Positions 9,845 to 18,327 of a stretch of 64,000 bases of DNA are shown here, piece after piece. The notes beneath the pieces were generated by a model, which saw only the letters and a program-made list of their open reading frames with translations, made no database searches and was not told the origin of the DNA. Each line of letters starts with the position of its first letter. Position 1 is the first letter of the stretch. The DNA comes from Mesorhizobium loti (GTDB lineage Bacteria; Pseudomonadota; Alphaproteobacteria; Rhizobiales; Rhizobiaceae). The position numbers were made by a program, and so were the translations under genes. The stretch covers positions 1 to 64,000 of the forward strand of contig NZ_LPWA01000112.1 of assembly GCF_001510895.1 (NCBI RefSeq), read 5' to 3'.

Positions 9845-9848
9845 TATA
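9820..9848 (+). promoter_or_regulatory. probable hipBA promoter
   Basis: TTGACA at 9820-9825 and TATATA at 9843-9848 are 17 bp apart, a near-consensus housekeeping promoter. The fourth operator palindrome (9831-9844) occupies the spacer, so repressor bound there would block RNA polymerase. CGGAGA about 8 bases before the hipB ATG serves as ribosome-binding site. Confidence 0.75.
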
Positions 9849-9867
9849 GAACTCCGGAGACATCGTC

Positions 9868-10122
9868 ATGACCGACCAGATCGCTCGCAACGAGAAGCAA
9901 CTCGGCGCCATCCTGCGTCGCGCCCGCAGGCAGGCCGACCTCACGCAAGAAACGCTTGGCAACCAAATCCACCTGCGCCAGGCAACGGTGTCTCGCCTTG
10001 AAGCTGGCGAACCAGCAGTACAGCTCAGCACCTTGATGGCTGCTCTATCCGCCCTCGACCTCGAGCTCGTCGTTCGCCCACGCAGCAAAGGCAGCGCCGC
10101 TGAGATCGAGGATCTGTTCTGA
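9868..10122 (+). CDS. hipB: HipB-like HTH antitoxin/repressor
   Basis: An 84-residue helix-turn-helix protein. Residues about 11-64 form a Cro/C1-type HTH (LGAILRRARRQADLTQ, NQIHLRQATVSRLEAG). The C-terminal tail (EIEDLF) is short and acidic, as in HipB-type antitoxins. Its stop overlaps the hipA start (TGATGG), the usual antitoxin-then-toxin order. It is expected to bind the four upstream palindromes and to neutralise HipA. Confidence 0.88.
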   Translation: MTDQIARNEKQLGAILRRARRQADLTQETLGNQIHLRQATVSRLEAGEPAVQLSTLMAALSALDLELVVRPRSKGSAAEIEDLF

Positions 10123-11432
10123 TGGCGCGGCGACCGGCTCACACGCCGCTAAATGTCTTCCTAAACGGGCGCCTAGTGGGCGTACTGCGCAGGGAATCCA
10201 CGGGCGCCGTAGACTTCCAATACGCCCGCCAATGGCTGGACTGGCGCAGTACTTTCCCGGTCTCGCTCTCGCTTCCCTTGCGGGAGGACCGCTATATCGG
10301 CGCGCCTGTGATCAACGTCTTCGACAACCTGCTTCCTGACAATGACGCTATCCGCAAACGCGTTGCCGAACGCGTCGGCGCGGCTGGCACGGACGCCTAC
10401 AGCATGCTCGCAATACTCGGCCATGACTGCGTCGGCGCACTGCAATTCCTCCCCGATGGCATCGACCCCGGCAATCCCGGTAGCAGCGACGGCAAGCCGG
10501 TCAGCGACAAGGACATTGCCGGGATGATCAAGAACCTTGCGGCCGCTCCTTTGGGCCTCGGCGAGGACGAGGATTTCCGAATCTCGATTGCGGGCGCCCA
10601 AGAAAAGACGGCGTTGCTTCGCAAGGGCAGGCGCTGGTTCAAGCCGGTCGGCACGGCGGCGACCACCCACATCCTGAAACCACAGATTGGTAGACTGCCG
10701 AACGGCATCGACCTTTCCCATAGTGTTGAGAACGAATATTTGTGCCTTAGGCTGCTCAAGGCGTTCGGCGTCCCTGCCGCCCATGCAAGGATGACCGATT
10801 TCGGGGAGCGCCGAACGCTTATCGTCGAGCGCTTCGACCGGCTGTGGGCTCGCGACGGTCGCCTTCTGCGCCTGCCGCAGGAGGATATCTGTCAAGCGCT
10901 GTCGGTGCCGTCGACGCGCAAATATCAGTCCGATGGCGGTCCCGGCATCGCTGAGATCGTCGAGCTTTTGAAGGGTAGTGACACGCCCGAAGAAGACGTC
11001 GCGATCTTTCTGCGCGCCTGCATCATATTCTGGCTGATCGGCGCGACCGACGGCCATGCAAAGAATTTCAGCGTCTTTCTTGGCCCCGGCGGGAGGTTCC
11101 GCATAACCCCCCTCTATGACGTAATGACCGCGCAGCCGAGCCTTGATGCTGGACAAATTCCCCGCAAGAAATTCAAGTTGGCAATGTCGGTCGGCAAAAG
11201 CCGGCACTATTCGGTGCATGAGATTATGCCCCGCCACTTCATGCAGACAGCTGACATTGCTGGCGTAGGCATCCCTGTCATGCGCCGAATTTTCGAAGAC
11301 ATTGCCAGAAACGCGGAGAAGCAGGCTGACACCGTGATCTCCTCACTGCCGCATGGCTTTCCTGGACAGCTTGTCGACTCAGTCAGGTCGGCCATAGGCA
11401 GGCGTGCGATGCTTCTTGCCGATGCAAATTGA
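10122..11432 (+). CDS. hipA: HipA-family serine/threonine kinase toxin
   Basis: HipA-type kinases phosphorylate a translation-related target (GltX in E. coli) and cause growth arrest; the target here is unknown. The 436-residue protein has the HipA N-terminal domain (LNVFLNGRLVGVLRR, then FDNLLPDND near residue 70), the nucleotide-binding GAQEKTALL at 158-166, a lysine strand near ILKPQIG, and the catalytic loop GATDGHAKNFS with Asp310, followed by the metal-binding YDVMTAQP. All key residues are present and the frame is intact, so the toxin is probably active. Confidence 0.9.
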   Translation: MARRPAHTPLNVFLNGRLVGVLRRESTGAVDFQYARQWLDWRSTFPVSLSLPLREDRYIGAPVINVFDNLLPDNDAIRKRVAERVGAAGTDAYSMLAILGHDCVGALQFLPDGIDPGNPGSSDGKPVSDKDIAGMIKNLAAAPLGLGEDEDFRISIAGAQEKTALLRKGRRWFKPVGTAATTHILKPQIGRLPNGIDLSHSVENEYLCLRLLKAFGVPAAHARMTDFGERRTLIVERFDRLWARDGRLLRLPQEDICQALSVPSTRKYQSDGGPGIAEIVELLKGSDTPEEDVAIFLRACIIFWLIGATDGHAKNFSVFLGPGGRFRITPLYDVMTAQPSLDAGQIPRKKFKLAMSVGKSRHYSVHEIMPRHFMQTADIAGVGIPVMRRIFEDIARNAEKQADTVISSLPHGFPGQLVDSVRSAIGRRAMLLADAN

Positions 11433-11949
11433 TCCGAGATCAAGAGACAGAAGAGGCGTTCCAGGTCATCGATCGCCTACATGAACATCGATGGTTCGGC
11501 CGGTAGCAATCGGATGGAGGCGGGGCGGCGCTGGCGAAGGGTGTGCATCGGCCAGGATCATGCGCACCTTGGCAATGTCGATCGCTCCAGCACCGCGGCG
11601 GCGGGTGTAGAATCCAAGTGGTCATGGTCGGTCTCTCCGGAATGGGCTGTGAACATTCGCACTCTAGAGAAACTTTGACTGGTCATGGCCGCCTCGACCG
11701 CTGCACGCCTGCAGCGAAAAGCTGCGCGCACCGCTGTCTCGGCTGCCGCGCTGCTTCGTTCCGTAGGTGCTGCGGCTCCTGCTACCGCTCAAGGGGTTCC
11801 GGGCATTCTGCAACGTGTGGGTCTACGCCAGATCTTCACCAGGCCACACATGACCAGGGCCGGCAGAAACGGGTTTCTAGTGGCAACCTCACACCCTAAA
11901 TACTGCGGAGGACGTCCGAATTTCGCCGCTCCACTGTTTCAGATAAGGC
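11433..11949. other. 517-bp region without a recognised gene
   Basis: Several short overlapping open frames exist on both strands, but none has a family I recognise, a convincing ribosome-binding site or consistent codon bias. It may hold decayed remnants between the hipBA module and the integrase region. Confidence 0.5.
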
Positions 11950-12147
11950 CTATTCCGTCTTAGGCGGCGTTTGTTTCTTGATCTGCTGCGCGTCAGTCGT
12001 CTTCGCCAAGTCGGATTTCTCAACGCTGGCCGTTTTGGTCGTGTCGGCCTGTGCTGCAGACGCCATTGATTGGTGATACGCGCATTCTGCGGCTGCGCCC
12101 GATATCGACAGGCCCAATGCTGCGACTGTTGCAAGGAAGCCTTTCAT
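11950..12147 (-). CDS. small exported protein of unknown function
   Basis: A 65-residue protein with a clear signal peptide (KGFLATVAALGLSISGAAA, cleavage near residue 20), then a hydrophilic, Lys/Thr/Ala/Gln-rich mature part with a single cysteine just after cleavage. AAAGGAGG lies 6 bases before the ATG, the strongest ribosome-binding site in this area. I recognise no domain; short exported proteins of this style are frequent in rhizobia. Confidence 0.6.
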   Translation of the reverse strand: MKGFLATVAALGLSISGAAAECAYHQSMASAAQADTTKTASVEKSDLAKTTDAQQIKKQTPPKTE

Positions 12148-12307
12148 TCGATCCTCCTTTATTCGTTGAGACGGATGGTAACCCGCCAGGCACCGACCGC
12201 AAAATCACTTTTCGGCCGCCGCGTCCGCCGCAAGGATATTGAAGGGAATTCGGACGACCCGGCCCGATAGGATTATATTTGAGGTTGAGGTTCGCCAGAC
12301 TTCTTTC

Positions 12308-12345
12308 ACAGGATTTGAACCTGCGACCCCATCGTCCCGAACGAG
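12308..12345 (-). other. tRNA-Pro(CGG) 3'-half fragment, probable att site
   Basis: On the minus strand the block reads from a proline anticodon loop with CGG (CGTTCGGGACGA), through GGGGTCG, to the T-arm AGGTTCAAATCCT. It matches the layout of bacterial tRNA-Pro(CGG). The 5' half and the acceptor stem with its 3' end are both missing, so it is not a functional tRNA. It lies 67 bp from the 3' end of the integrase gene, as expected of an integrase attachment core. Confidence 0.6.
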
Positions 12346-12411
12346 CGGGTTGGCCAGCAAAAGTCCGGATTTCCGCCACTTCTTGTGACGCCAGACAGCC
12401 TTTGTTCACGT

Positions 12412-13719
12412 TTATTTCCGGCGATTCTGTGGGGTAACTGTGGGGTAGCCGGAAATGTTCTCTTTCTGTACCAAGAGCATCCTGACGGTGTTTTTGGGCA
12501 CGTTTCGCAAACGTGGCTTGGAGACGATCGCCCGGGTGGCTTCGGCCTGAAAATCGGGGTGATGGTGCCCATAGGTCTCAATCAGCATTTCAACCGTCAT
12601 GCCGAGAAAGCCGGCGGCCTCCCACCGGTCGGTACCCTGCTGCATCAGCCAGGTCGCGGCTGTGTGGCGGAAGACGTGCGGCGTGATGTCAGTGCGGAAT
12701 ACGCGCCGAATGCTACCGTCTGGTGCTGCCACGTTGTCATACCAGCCGAGCCCGGCCGCCTCGACCACCGAGCGGAAGGCTTTCTTGATCGACTGCACTG
12801 GTTTGCCGTTCCACTCTACGACGTGGTCATGCGCGATCATGCGGCCAATGTTTGCGCTCTTCCCGCGGCCCTTGGTCTTGATCTCCAACGGCGTTACCGC
12901 CCAGCGACGCACATGTGCAAGCAGCCGGTCAGGCAACCTGACCGGCGGTTGGCGCTTGTTCGTCTCGCGGCGGGCGGTGCGGCGGTAGAAAATGCCGTGT
13001 TCGAGGTCGATATGTCCGGCGCCCTCTGTTGGTCGGATGGCCGCTCTGCAGATCGCCGCCGACCGGGTGCCGGTGTATAGAGCAACCAGGATGAATCGCG
13101 CGACGTGGTGTGCGGTGCGGCGGTCGCTTGGCTTACCCTTCCATGACTGGCGCATGCGCCATGCGGCGCGAAGCAACGCTGCGGCCTCATTGCGGGTCAG
13201 CCAGCGGTCGCGCGGCAGCGGCTTCGCTGGCAGCACGATCGCAGGCGTCGAGGTTACATAGCCCTCTCGATGATAGTGGTTCAGCGCTGCGCGCAGATCC
13301 TCCAACTGACGTCTGGCAGCGGTGCCATTGCCGTTCACCTTTGCGTAGTCGCGACAGACCTTGCCATTGATGTCGCCGATTTTCGTGTTGCCGAACCACT
13401 TTAGCACAGCGATCAACCGTTCGGCGGTTTCCTTTGGCTTGGCGTGTAAGGGCGCTACCTCGGTAAGATAAGCGCTAACGGCGTCGGCTACCGGGACGGT
13501 GGCCGGATCGCGGCCGCGCTCGCGGGCTGGCCAGTATTTTTCGACGATGTATTGGGCGAGCCGTTTCTCAGCGCGTTCGCGGTCGCCAGTGCTACCGCAA
13601 GCGCTGATGAAGGTTGCGCCATCGCGGATGTACCAGCCGGCTCCGTTACGCAGGCTGCCGTCCGCCTTTCTGCTTTCAGCGCGCCAGACCAGGCGCGCCC
13701 CTTTCGACGTCCGCGGCAT
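12412..13719 (-). CDS. int: tyrosine site-specific integrase
   Basis: A 435-residue phage/ICE-type tyrosine recombinase. The N-terminal arm-binding region and SAM-like core-binding domain cover about residues 20-165. The catalytic domain has Arg219 (LYTGTRSAA), the box HVFRHTAATW with His348 and Arg351, and nucleophile Tyr383 in ETYGHHHPD. It probably integrates and, with the overlapping excisionase-type protein, excises the element; the adjacent tRNA-Pro fragment suggests its target. The frame is intact. Confidence 0.93.
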   Translation of the reverse strand: MPRTSKGARLVWRAESRKADGSLRNGAGWYIRDGATFISACGSTGDRERAEKRLAQYIVEKYWPARERGRDPATVPVADAVSAYLTEVAPLHAKPKETAERLIAVLKWFGNTKIGDINGKVCRDYAKVNGNGTAARRQLEDLRAALNHYHREGYVTSTPAIVLPAKPLPRDRWLTRNEAAALLRAAWRMRQSWKGKPSDRRTAHHVARFILVALYTGTRSAAICRAAIRPTEGAGHIDLEHGIFYRRTARRETNKRQPPVRLPDRLLAHVRRWAVTPLEIKTKGRGKSANIGRMIAHDHVVEWNGKPVQSIKKAFRSVVEAAGLGWYDNVAAPDGSIRRVFRTDITPHVFRHTAATWLMQQGTDRWEAAGFLGMTVEMLIETYGHHHPDFQAEATRAIVSKPRLRNVPKNTVRMLLVQKENISGYPTVTPQNRRK

Positions 13720-13910
13720 AGCTCTCTCATCTTAGCGATCGCTGCCAAAGTCACGTATTCCTTGCCTGCAATCAGCTCTGTCTGAAGGCGGCCAGCATCT
13801 CGCTCTTTTCGCAACCCTGCCGCGCCCATAGAGCCGTCCGGGAACGCGATCTCGGCAGCAACGTTGAGGCGGAGCGGGATATTGTCGTGCAACTGCTCTG
13901 GAATGCTCAT
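13488..13910 (-). CDS. excisionase-type small DNA-binding protein overlapping int
   Basis: A 140-residue protein whose N-terminal half (HDNIPLRLNVAAEIAFPDGSMGAAGLRKERDAGRL, then AGKEYVTLAAIAKMREL) matches the helix-turn-helix excisionase-like proteins that precede integrases in rhizobial islands. The C-terminal half is Ser/Thr/Pro/Ala-rich, probably disordered, and overlaps the first 232 bases of the integrase in another frame. It is likely the recombination directionality factor or an int regulator. The exact C-terminus is uncertain. Confidence 0.65.
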   Translation of the reverse strand: MSIPEQLHDNIPLRLNVAAEIAFPDGSMGAAGLRKERDAGRLQTELIAGKEYVTLAAIAKMRELCRGRRKGRAWSGALKAERRTAACVTEPAGTSAMAQPSSALAVALATANALRNGSPNTSSKNTGQPASAAAIRPPSR

Positions 13911-14799
13911 TGCATGCTTCTCGTTTGAATCCGGAGGAACAATCTCGTCATCGCTTAGTGTTTGAGCCTCTGAGATGATCCGACACTGGCCAGACAGTTG
14001 CCCGATGTGACCGAAATTTTTCGCCGGTAAGCACAGGATCCATCGGCATCAAATAGCTGAAGCATAGCTGGCACTATCCCGAGGTCATTTCTCACCACCA
14101 GGTATTTATGCGTTTGAAAAGTACGCATCTAAGAACCGTATGTGAACGGCACTAGGCCTCTTATGCGGTGATTAGGACGCTCTCGCGTAAAAAACGGCGG
14201 TGTATAGGGAAGGAAGAACTTATGAAAATCGCGCTGCCGTTCGATCCTGGGACCGTTTGAACCCGTCTGGAACGATGGTGAAACGATCTCTTTGGACCTC
14301 GCTTGCCGCATCTTGGGTGAAGCGAGGGAGGCGAGCCTAAAGCCCATTAGGGCTGTCTGGGCCGCGTTGAGATGGCGCTCGATCGCTTCGATACTTGCCA
14401 TGACCTCTTCGAAGGCAGGCGGCGCCCCAAAAATCATTGCGGACGTTGGGATCCAGCACAGTTCTGCCTTAGACTGTCCGAAGACTATATAATAAAAAAT
14501 TGGTCATCAGCGGCGTTCTGACCAGAGTTTATATTCAAAAATTGGTCAGTAGCCAGCCAAGACGCGAGGCGGCAAAAATATCCGCCTTCGAACATCATCA
14601 CTTGGTAACTTCGACGACGTCCTGAACGCCCAACAAGACGGTTCACGAAGGTATCGCCAATGAGTTGCTCGCGCGGTGCCGGCCAAGGCCGCGATCTTGC
14701 GGCGACGTCACCGCGATAGAGTGAGAGTGTGGATTGGCTTTTCCACGACGGGTCGAAAGCTGGGGAGAGCCCCCCAGCGCCTGTCGCGGAGAAATCACG
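13911..14799. other. 889-bp region without a confident gene
   Basis: I see no convincing gene. A minus-strand frame at 14129-14437 has a helical stretch (VMASIEAIERHLNAAQTALMGF) but no family. Two copies of AAAAATTGGTCA (14495-14506 and 14537-14548) lie 42 bp apart in an AT-rich patch that contains TATAAT at 14488-14493, so a regulated promoter is possible. Confidence 0.45.
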
Positions 14800-15759
14800 A
14801 TGTCCAATCACCATCACCGACGCGAAGCCGCTGCCGGCCGGGCGAGCCTCTATGACGAGATAACCGACAAGATCATCTCGCAGTTGGAGGCAGGTCGGCT
14901 TCCTTGGGTTCAGCCCTGGGGGAGCGCGGCGGCCAAGGCGCCGCTATCGCTGCCCCGGAACGCCAGCACCGGCAGAGCATATAGCGGCATCAATGTGCTT
15001 ATCCTGTGGGGCGCTGTCGTCGAGCAGGGCTATACGGCCCAAAGCTGGCTGACTTTCCGCCAGGCCCTTGCGCTCGGCGCAAACGTTCGGAAGGGCGAGC
15101 ATGGCACAACCGTCGTGTACGCCGATCGCTTTGTTCCCGACGATGAGAAGAAACGCGCCAGAGATACCGGCGAAGATGCCCGGCCGGTTCCGTTTCTCAA
15201 GAAGTTCACCGTGTTCAATGCCGACCAATGTGAAGGTTTGCCGCAAGACATGGCAGCTTCCCCGCTACCGGACCCGGCCCTGATCGAGCCGCGCGTTGAG
15301 GCCCTGATCAAGGCCACAGGCATCGAATTCCGCATCGGCGGCGATCGAGCCTATTACTTGCCAACCCAGGACCGCATTCAAGTACCGCCGCCTCAAGCCT
15401 TCTTCGAGCCTATCAACTGGCATCGCACGGCGCTGCATGAACTTGGCCATGCCACGGGCCATCCCTCACGTCTTGCGCGCGACTTCTCCGGCTCCTTCGG
15501 AACCAGAAAGTATGCGTTCGAGGAACTCGTGGCAGAGATCAGCGCCGCCTTCTCGTGCGCTGCTTTGGGCATCGTTCCGACCGTGCGGCATGCCGACTAC
15601 ATCGGATCATGGCTGGAGGTGCTGCGGCAGGACAATCGCGCTGTCGTGCGTGCTGCCAGCCTGGCCGGCAAGGCGGCCAACTGGCTCCTCGGCCATCTGC
15701 CAGAGGAAGTCGCGCTGCCCATCGAGGTGGATGTCGACCAGAACAGGAGGGCAGCCTGA
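14800..15759 (+). CDS. ArdC-like antirestriction protein / zincin metallopeptidase
   Basis: ArdC proteins combine an N-terminal single-stranded DNA-binding domain with a C-terminal zincin-like peptidase and protect incoming conjugative DNA from restriction. The start at 14800 (MSNHHHRREAAAG) is chosen over one 66 bases upstream. In the 319-residue protein the N-terminal domain spans about 15-150 (LPWVQPWG, GINVLILW, VRKGEHGTTVVY). The zinc motif HELGHATGHPSRL has His213, Glu214 and His217. It heads an operon with the two following genes (stop overlaps next ATG). Confidence 0.9.
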   Translation: MSNHHHRREAAAGRASLYDEITDKIISQLEAGRLPWVQPWGSAAAKAPLSLPRNASTGRAYSGINVLILWGAVVEQGYTAQSWLTFRQALALGANVRKGEHGTTVVYADRFVPDDEKKRARDTGEDARPVPFLKKFTVFNADQCEGLPQDMAASPLPDPALIEPRVEALIKATGIEFRIGGDRAYYLPTQDRIQVPPPQAFFEPINWHRTALHELGHATGHPSRLARDFSGSFGTRKYAFEELVAEISAAFSCAALGIVPTVRHADYIGSWLEVLRQDNRAVVRAASLAGKAANWLLGHLPEEVALPIEVDVDQNRRAA

Positions 15760-16064
15760 TGTCGCGGCGCTATATCTCCGACTTGGCGTGCTGTCTTGGC
15801 CGACAGGCCGAGGCGGTGTGCCGACGCTATCTTTCCAATGGTCGTCGCGTGGGGCGGTATTGGGTGGTTGGCGATGCTCGCAATTCCTCGGGGCGCTCCA
15901 TGTTTGTGCGCCTCAGGGGACCGGATTTCGGCAAGGGCGCGGCAGGCAAGTGGGCCGAATATGTTGCGCCGTGGGTTATGTTGCAGCGCCGCGATTGGGC
16001 GCTGTCCCGCAGGCGATCGACGGCTTTTGCGCAACATAATGTCAGCGCGCGGGAGGTGTCGTGA
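15759..16064 (+). CDS. truncated N-terminal duplicate of the toprim/DUF7146 protein
   Basis: A 101-residue product whose first 66 or so residues (RQAEAVCRRYLSNGRRVGRYWVVGD, then GRSMFVRL) closely parallel the start of the next gene. After GKW the similarity stops and a short unrelated tail runs to a TGATG overlap with the next gene. AGGAGG precedes the ATG. It looks like a partial tandem duplication that kept only the N-terminal domain and lost the toprim core; whether it works is unknown. Confidence 0.65.
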   Translation: MSRRYISDLACCLGRQAEAVCRRYLSNGRRVGRYWVVGDARNSSGRSMFVRLRGPDFGKGAAGKWAEYVAPWVMLQRRDWALSRRRSTAFAQHNVSAREVS

Positions 16065-17131
16065 TGCCGCGCGACGCTTCCGAACTGTCTCGCCGCCTGT
16101 CTCGCCATGCCGAGGCGGTCTGCCGGCACTATCTGTCCAATGGTCGACGCCGAGGCCGCTACTGGACGGTGGGTGATGTGCGCAACACGCCGGGCCGGTC
16201 GATGTTCGTCCGGCTCAGCGGGCCGGAATCCGGTCCCGGTGCGGCCGGGCATTGGACCGATGCCGCCTCGGCCGAATATGGCGATCTCCTCGACGTCATC
16301 CGCGAGAGCTGCGGTCTCGTCGATTTCCGCGATGTTGCCGCTGAGGCACGGCGCTTTCTGAGCCTGCCGCGCGCCGAACCACACGGCACCCCAAAGCCTG
16401 TTCGCACACCCGTTCCAGCCGGGTCGCCGGAAGCGGCGCGGCGTCTCTTCGCGATGTCGCAGCCGATCCGCCGGACGCTCGTCGAGACCTACCTGCGCAA
16501 CCGCGGCATCAGGAACGTCCGCGACGCGGGCAGCCTGCGATTCCATCCGCGCTGCTACTATCGGCCTGAGGGCGACGGCCCGACCGAGACCTGGCCGGCG
16601 ATGATCGCCTCGGTCACCGATCTCGACGGGCGGCTGACCGGCGCGCACCGTACATGGCTCGATCCCAACGGCTTCGATGCCGTCCGGCTCGGCAAGGCGC
16701 CGGTCGACACGCCGCGCCGGGCGATGGGTGGTCTCCTCGGCCATGCCGTCCGCTTTGGCGCTGCCGACGACGTCCTTGCGGTCGGCGAAGGCATCGAGAC
16801 GATGCTGTCTCTGCGCTGTGCGCTGCCGGCCATGCCGATGGCGGCCGCGCTCTCGGCCAACCACCTTGCCGCCCTTCTGCTCCCGCCGGCGCTGCGTCGG
16901 CTCTACATCGCCCGCGACGCCGATGCCGCGGGCGACACAGCGCTCGCGGCATTGACCGAACGTGCCGAAGCAGCGGGCATTGAGGCGCTTGCCCTGTCGC
17001 CGCGGAGGGGCGACTTCAACGAGGACCTGCGCACATTCGGCCTCCGCGCGCTCCGGCGAACATTGCGCATCCAGCTCGCACCCCAGGATGTCGCGCGCTT
17101 CATGCGCCGAGGAAAGGCCAGGAAAGGGTGA
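16064..17131 (+). CDS. DUF7146/toprim-domain protein
   Basis: A 355-residue protein of conjugative elements with a primase-related layout. An N-terminal DUF7146 domain (residues about 5-110) precedes a middle region (RRTLVETYLRNRGI) and a C-terminal toprim-like domain with VLAVGEGIETMLSL and IARDADAAGDTAL, whose acidic residues bind metal. It probably takes part in DNA processing or replication of the transferred strand. GGGAGG precedes the ATG at 16064, which overlaps the preceding stop. Confidence 0.85.
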   Translation: MPRDASELSRRLSRHAEAVCRHYLSNGRRRGRYWTVGDVRNTPGRSMFVRLSGPESGPGAAGHWTDAASAEYGDLLDVIRESCGLVDFRDVAAEARRFLSLPRAEPHGTPKPVRTPVPAGSPEAARRLFAMSQPIRRTLVETYLRNRGIRNVRDAGSLRFHPRCYYRPEGDGPTETWPAMIASVTDLDGRLTGAHRTWLDPNGFDAVRLGKAPVDTPRRAMGGLLGHAVRFGAADDVLAVGEGIETMLSLRCALPAMPMAAALSANHLAALLLPPALRRLYIARDADAAGDTALAALTERAEAAGIEALALSPRRGDFNEDLRTFGLRALRRTLRIQLAPQDVARFMRRGKARKG

Positions 17132-17417
17132 CAGGTGGCGATTTTGGACCGTCCTGGTCGATCCAACGAGGCCTATGCCGGACAAAGCCGTGCCGACCTT
17201 CTAAAAATCTGGCTTTTGGTACCGCATTCGACCCGAGAAGCGGAAGCTCGCTTGCGCCGGGTCAATTCACGGCCATGACCCTTCCGTTCCCGTCCGTCGG
17301 ACAATTTGAAGGGGAGGTCATGACCCAGCGCAGCCCTTCTCAGCGCAAGGGGGCAATGTCCGGCTAGGTGCGACATTTGACTTGCATTGGTTTAGTTTGA
17401 AGCGGTGAGCGATCCAA
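17132..17417. other. 286-bp region between toprim gene and cargo genes
   Basis: It separates two converging genes. I see no gene, RNA or clear terminator here. Confidence 0.4.
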
Positions 17418-18143
17418 TCAGCGGGGTCCGCCGTGTCGCGATCCCTCGCCCTCCTGCGCTGCGTGTTCCAACTCGGAGAGCCGGAAGCGTTGATAGAAAT
17501 AGAACAGTAGTAGAAGTGCAGCGGCACACACCACACCAACCAGCAATGCCACGGCGATCCTGACGCCGAGCATGTGATGTGCGAGCAGGACCACGCCGGC
17601 CGCCCCTACCATTGCATTGACGGATGCTATGACGGTGGCCGAGGAGGTAACATAGCCAATCAGGTGTCCCATCCGAAGTGACGGTGCCGACCCAGTTGCC
17701 TCCGGCCATCGTCCCGTGCTTGCGGCGAAGTACACCTGCGCATCGTCGCCAAGGGTCCGGTAGTAAGCTCTGATCCTGGCGATCCCGATGTACGCCTGTA
17801 GGCTTTCTGCCGAGATGTCGACCATCCTCAGAATGGTGAGCACGCCCAACAAGAATAGCGCGGGTAGGACGGCCGCAACGAAGGGAACGAAAGCCTCGGA
17901 CGACTGGACAGCGAATCCCATGGCCACCAGGGTGCTCGACAAAGCGAACACGTACATGGAAGCACGTGCCGACATTTCGCCGTTTGTTGTGCCGATCGCG
18001 CTTTGCAGAACGAGGTGTTCGGTGGTCATGGCCGACATAAAGGCCGTCCAACGTTCCGGCGAGCCGGTCGAGGAAACTGGCATAGATGGTCTGTCCTGAC
18101 TGTGGCCTGGCAGGTCGCTAAGGGTTTCAAGTCGCTCTGACAT
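17418..18143 (-). CDS. four-helix membrane protein of unknown function
   Basis: The start is placed at 18143 (MSERLETLSDLPGH), where GGGAGG lies 8 bases upstream; a longer frame adds 39 unlikely residues. The 241-residue protein has a hydrophilic N-terminus with EHLVLQSAIGTTNGEMSARASMYV, a first pair of membrane helices (about residues 60-110), a soluble loop with ARIRAYYRTLGDDAQ, and a second pair (about 160-215) before a charged tail. I recognise no named family. It begins the cargo block. Confidence 0.65.
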   Translation of the reverse strand: MSERLETLSDLPGHSQDRPSMPVSSTGSPERWTAFMSAMTTEHLVLQSAIGTTNGEMSARASMYVFALSSTLVAMGFAVQSSEAFVPFVAAVLPALFLLGVLTILRMVDISAESLQAYIGIARIRAYYRTLGDDAQVYFAASTGRWPEATGSAPSLRMGHLIGYVTSSATVIASVNAMVGAAGVVLLAHHMLGVRIAVALLVGVVCAAALLLLFYFYQRFRLSELEHAAQEGEGSRHGGPR

Positions 18144-18327
18144 CTCAGCCTCCCAAGGATTTTGGTGGCGCCTCGCGTGGTCTCGCGACACGTCGACGGA
18201 CGACCTAGTGCGGTGGGTGCCGCTCTCGCCGTTGCGAGGGCGACAACTATAGGCGAGCACGGGCAGATGGTCGATGTTGCTGCGCGAGGACGGAAATCGG
18301 CGCGCGCAAGGCGCGCGCCGAACTCTC

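Noticed and set aside
10173-11237. 354-codon minus-strand frame opposite hipA
   Set aside because: HipA catalytic motifs settle the coding strand.
12308-12345. Functional tRNA-Pro gene
   Set aside because: The 5' half and acceptor stem are missing, so the cloverleaf cannot form.
15827-17185. 452-codon minus-strand frame opposite the toprim gene
   Set aside because: The plus-strand gene has clear domains and ribosome-binding site; the opposite frame has none.
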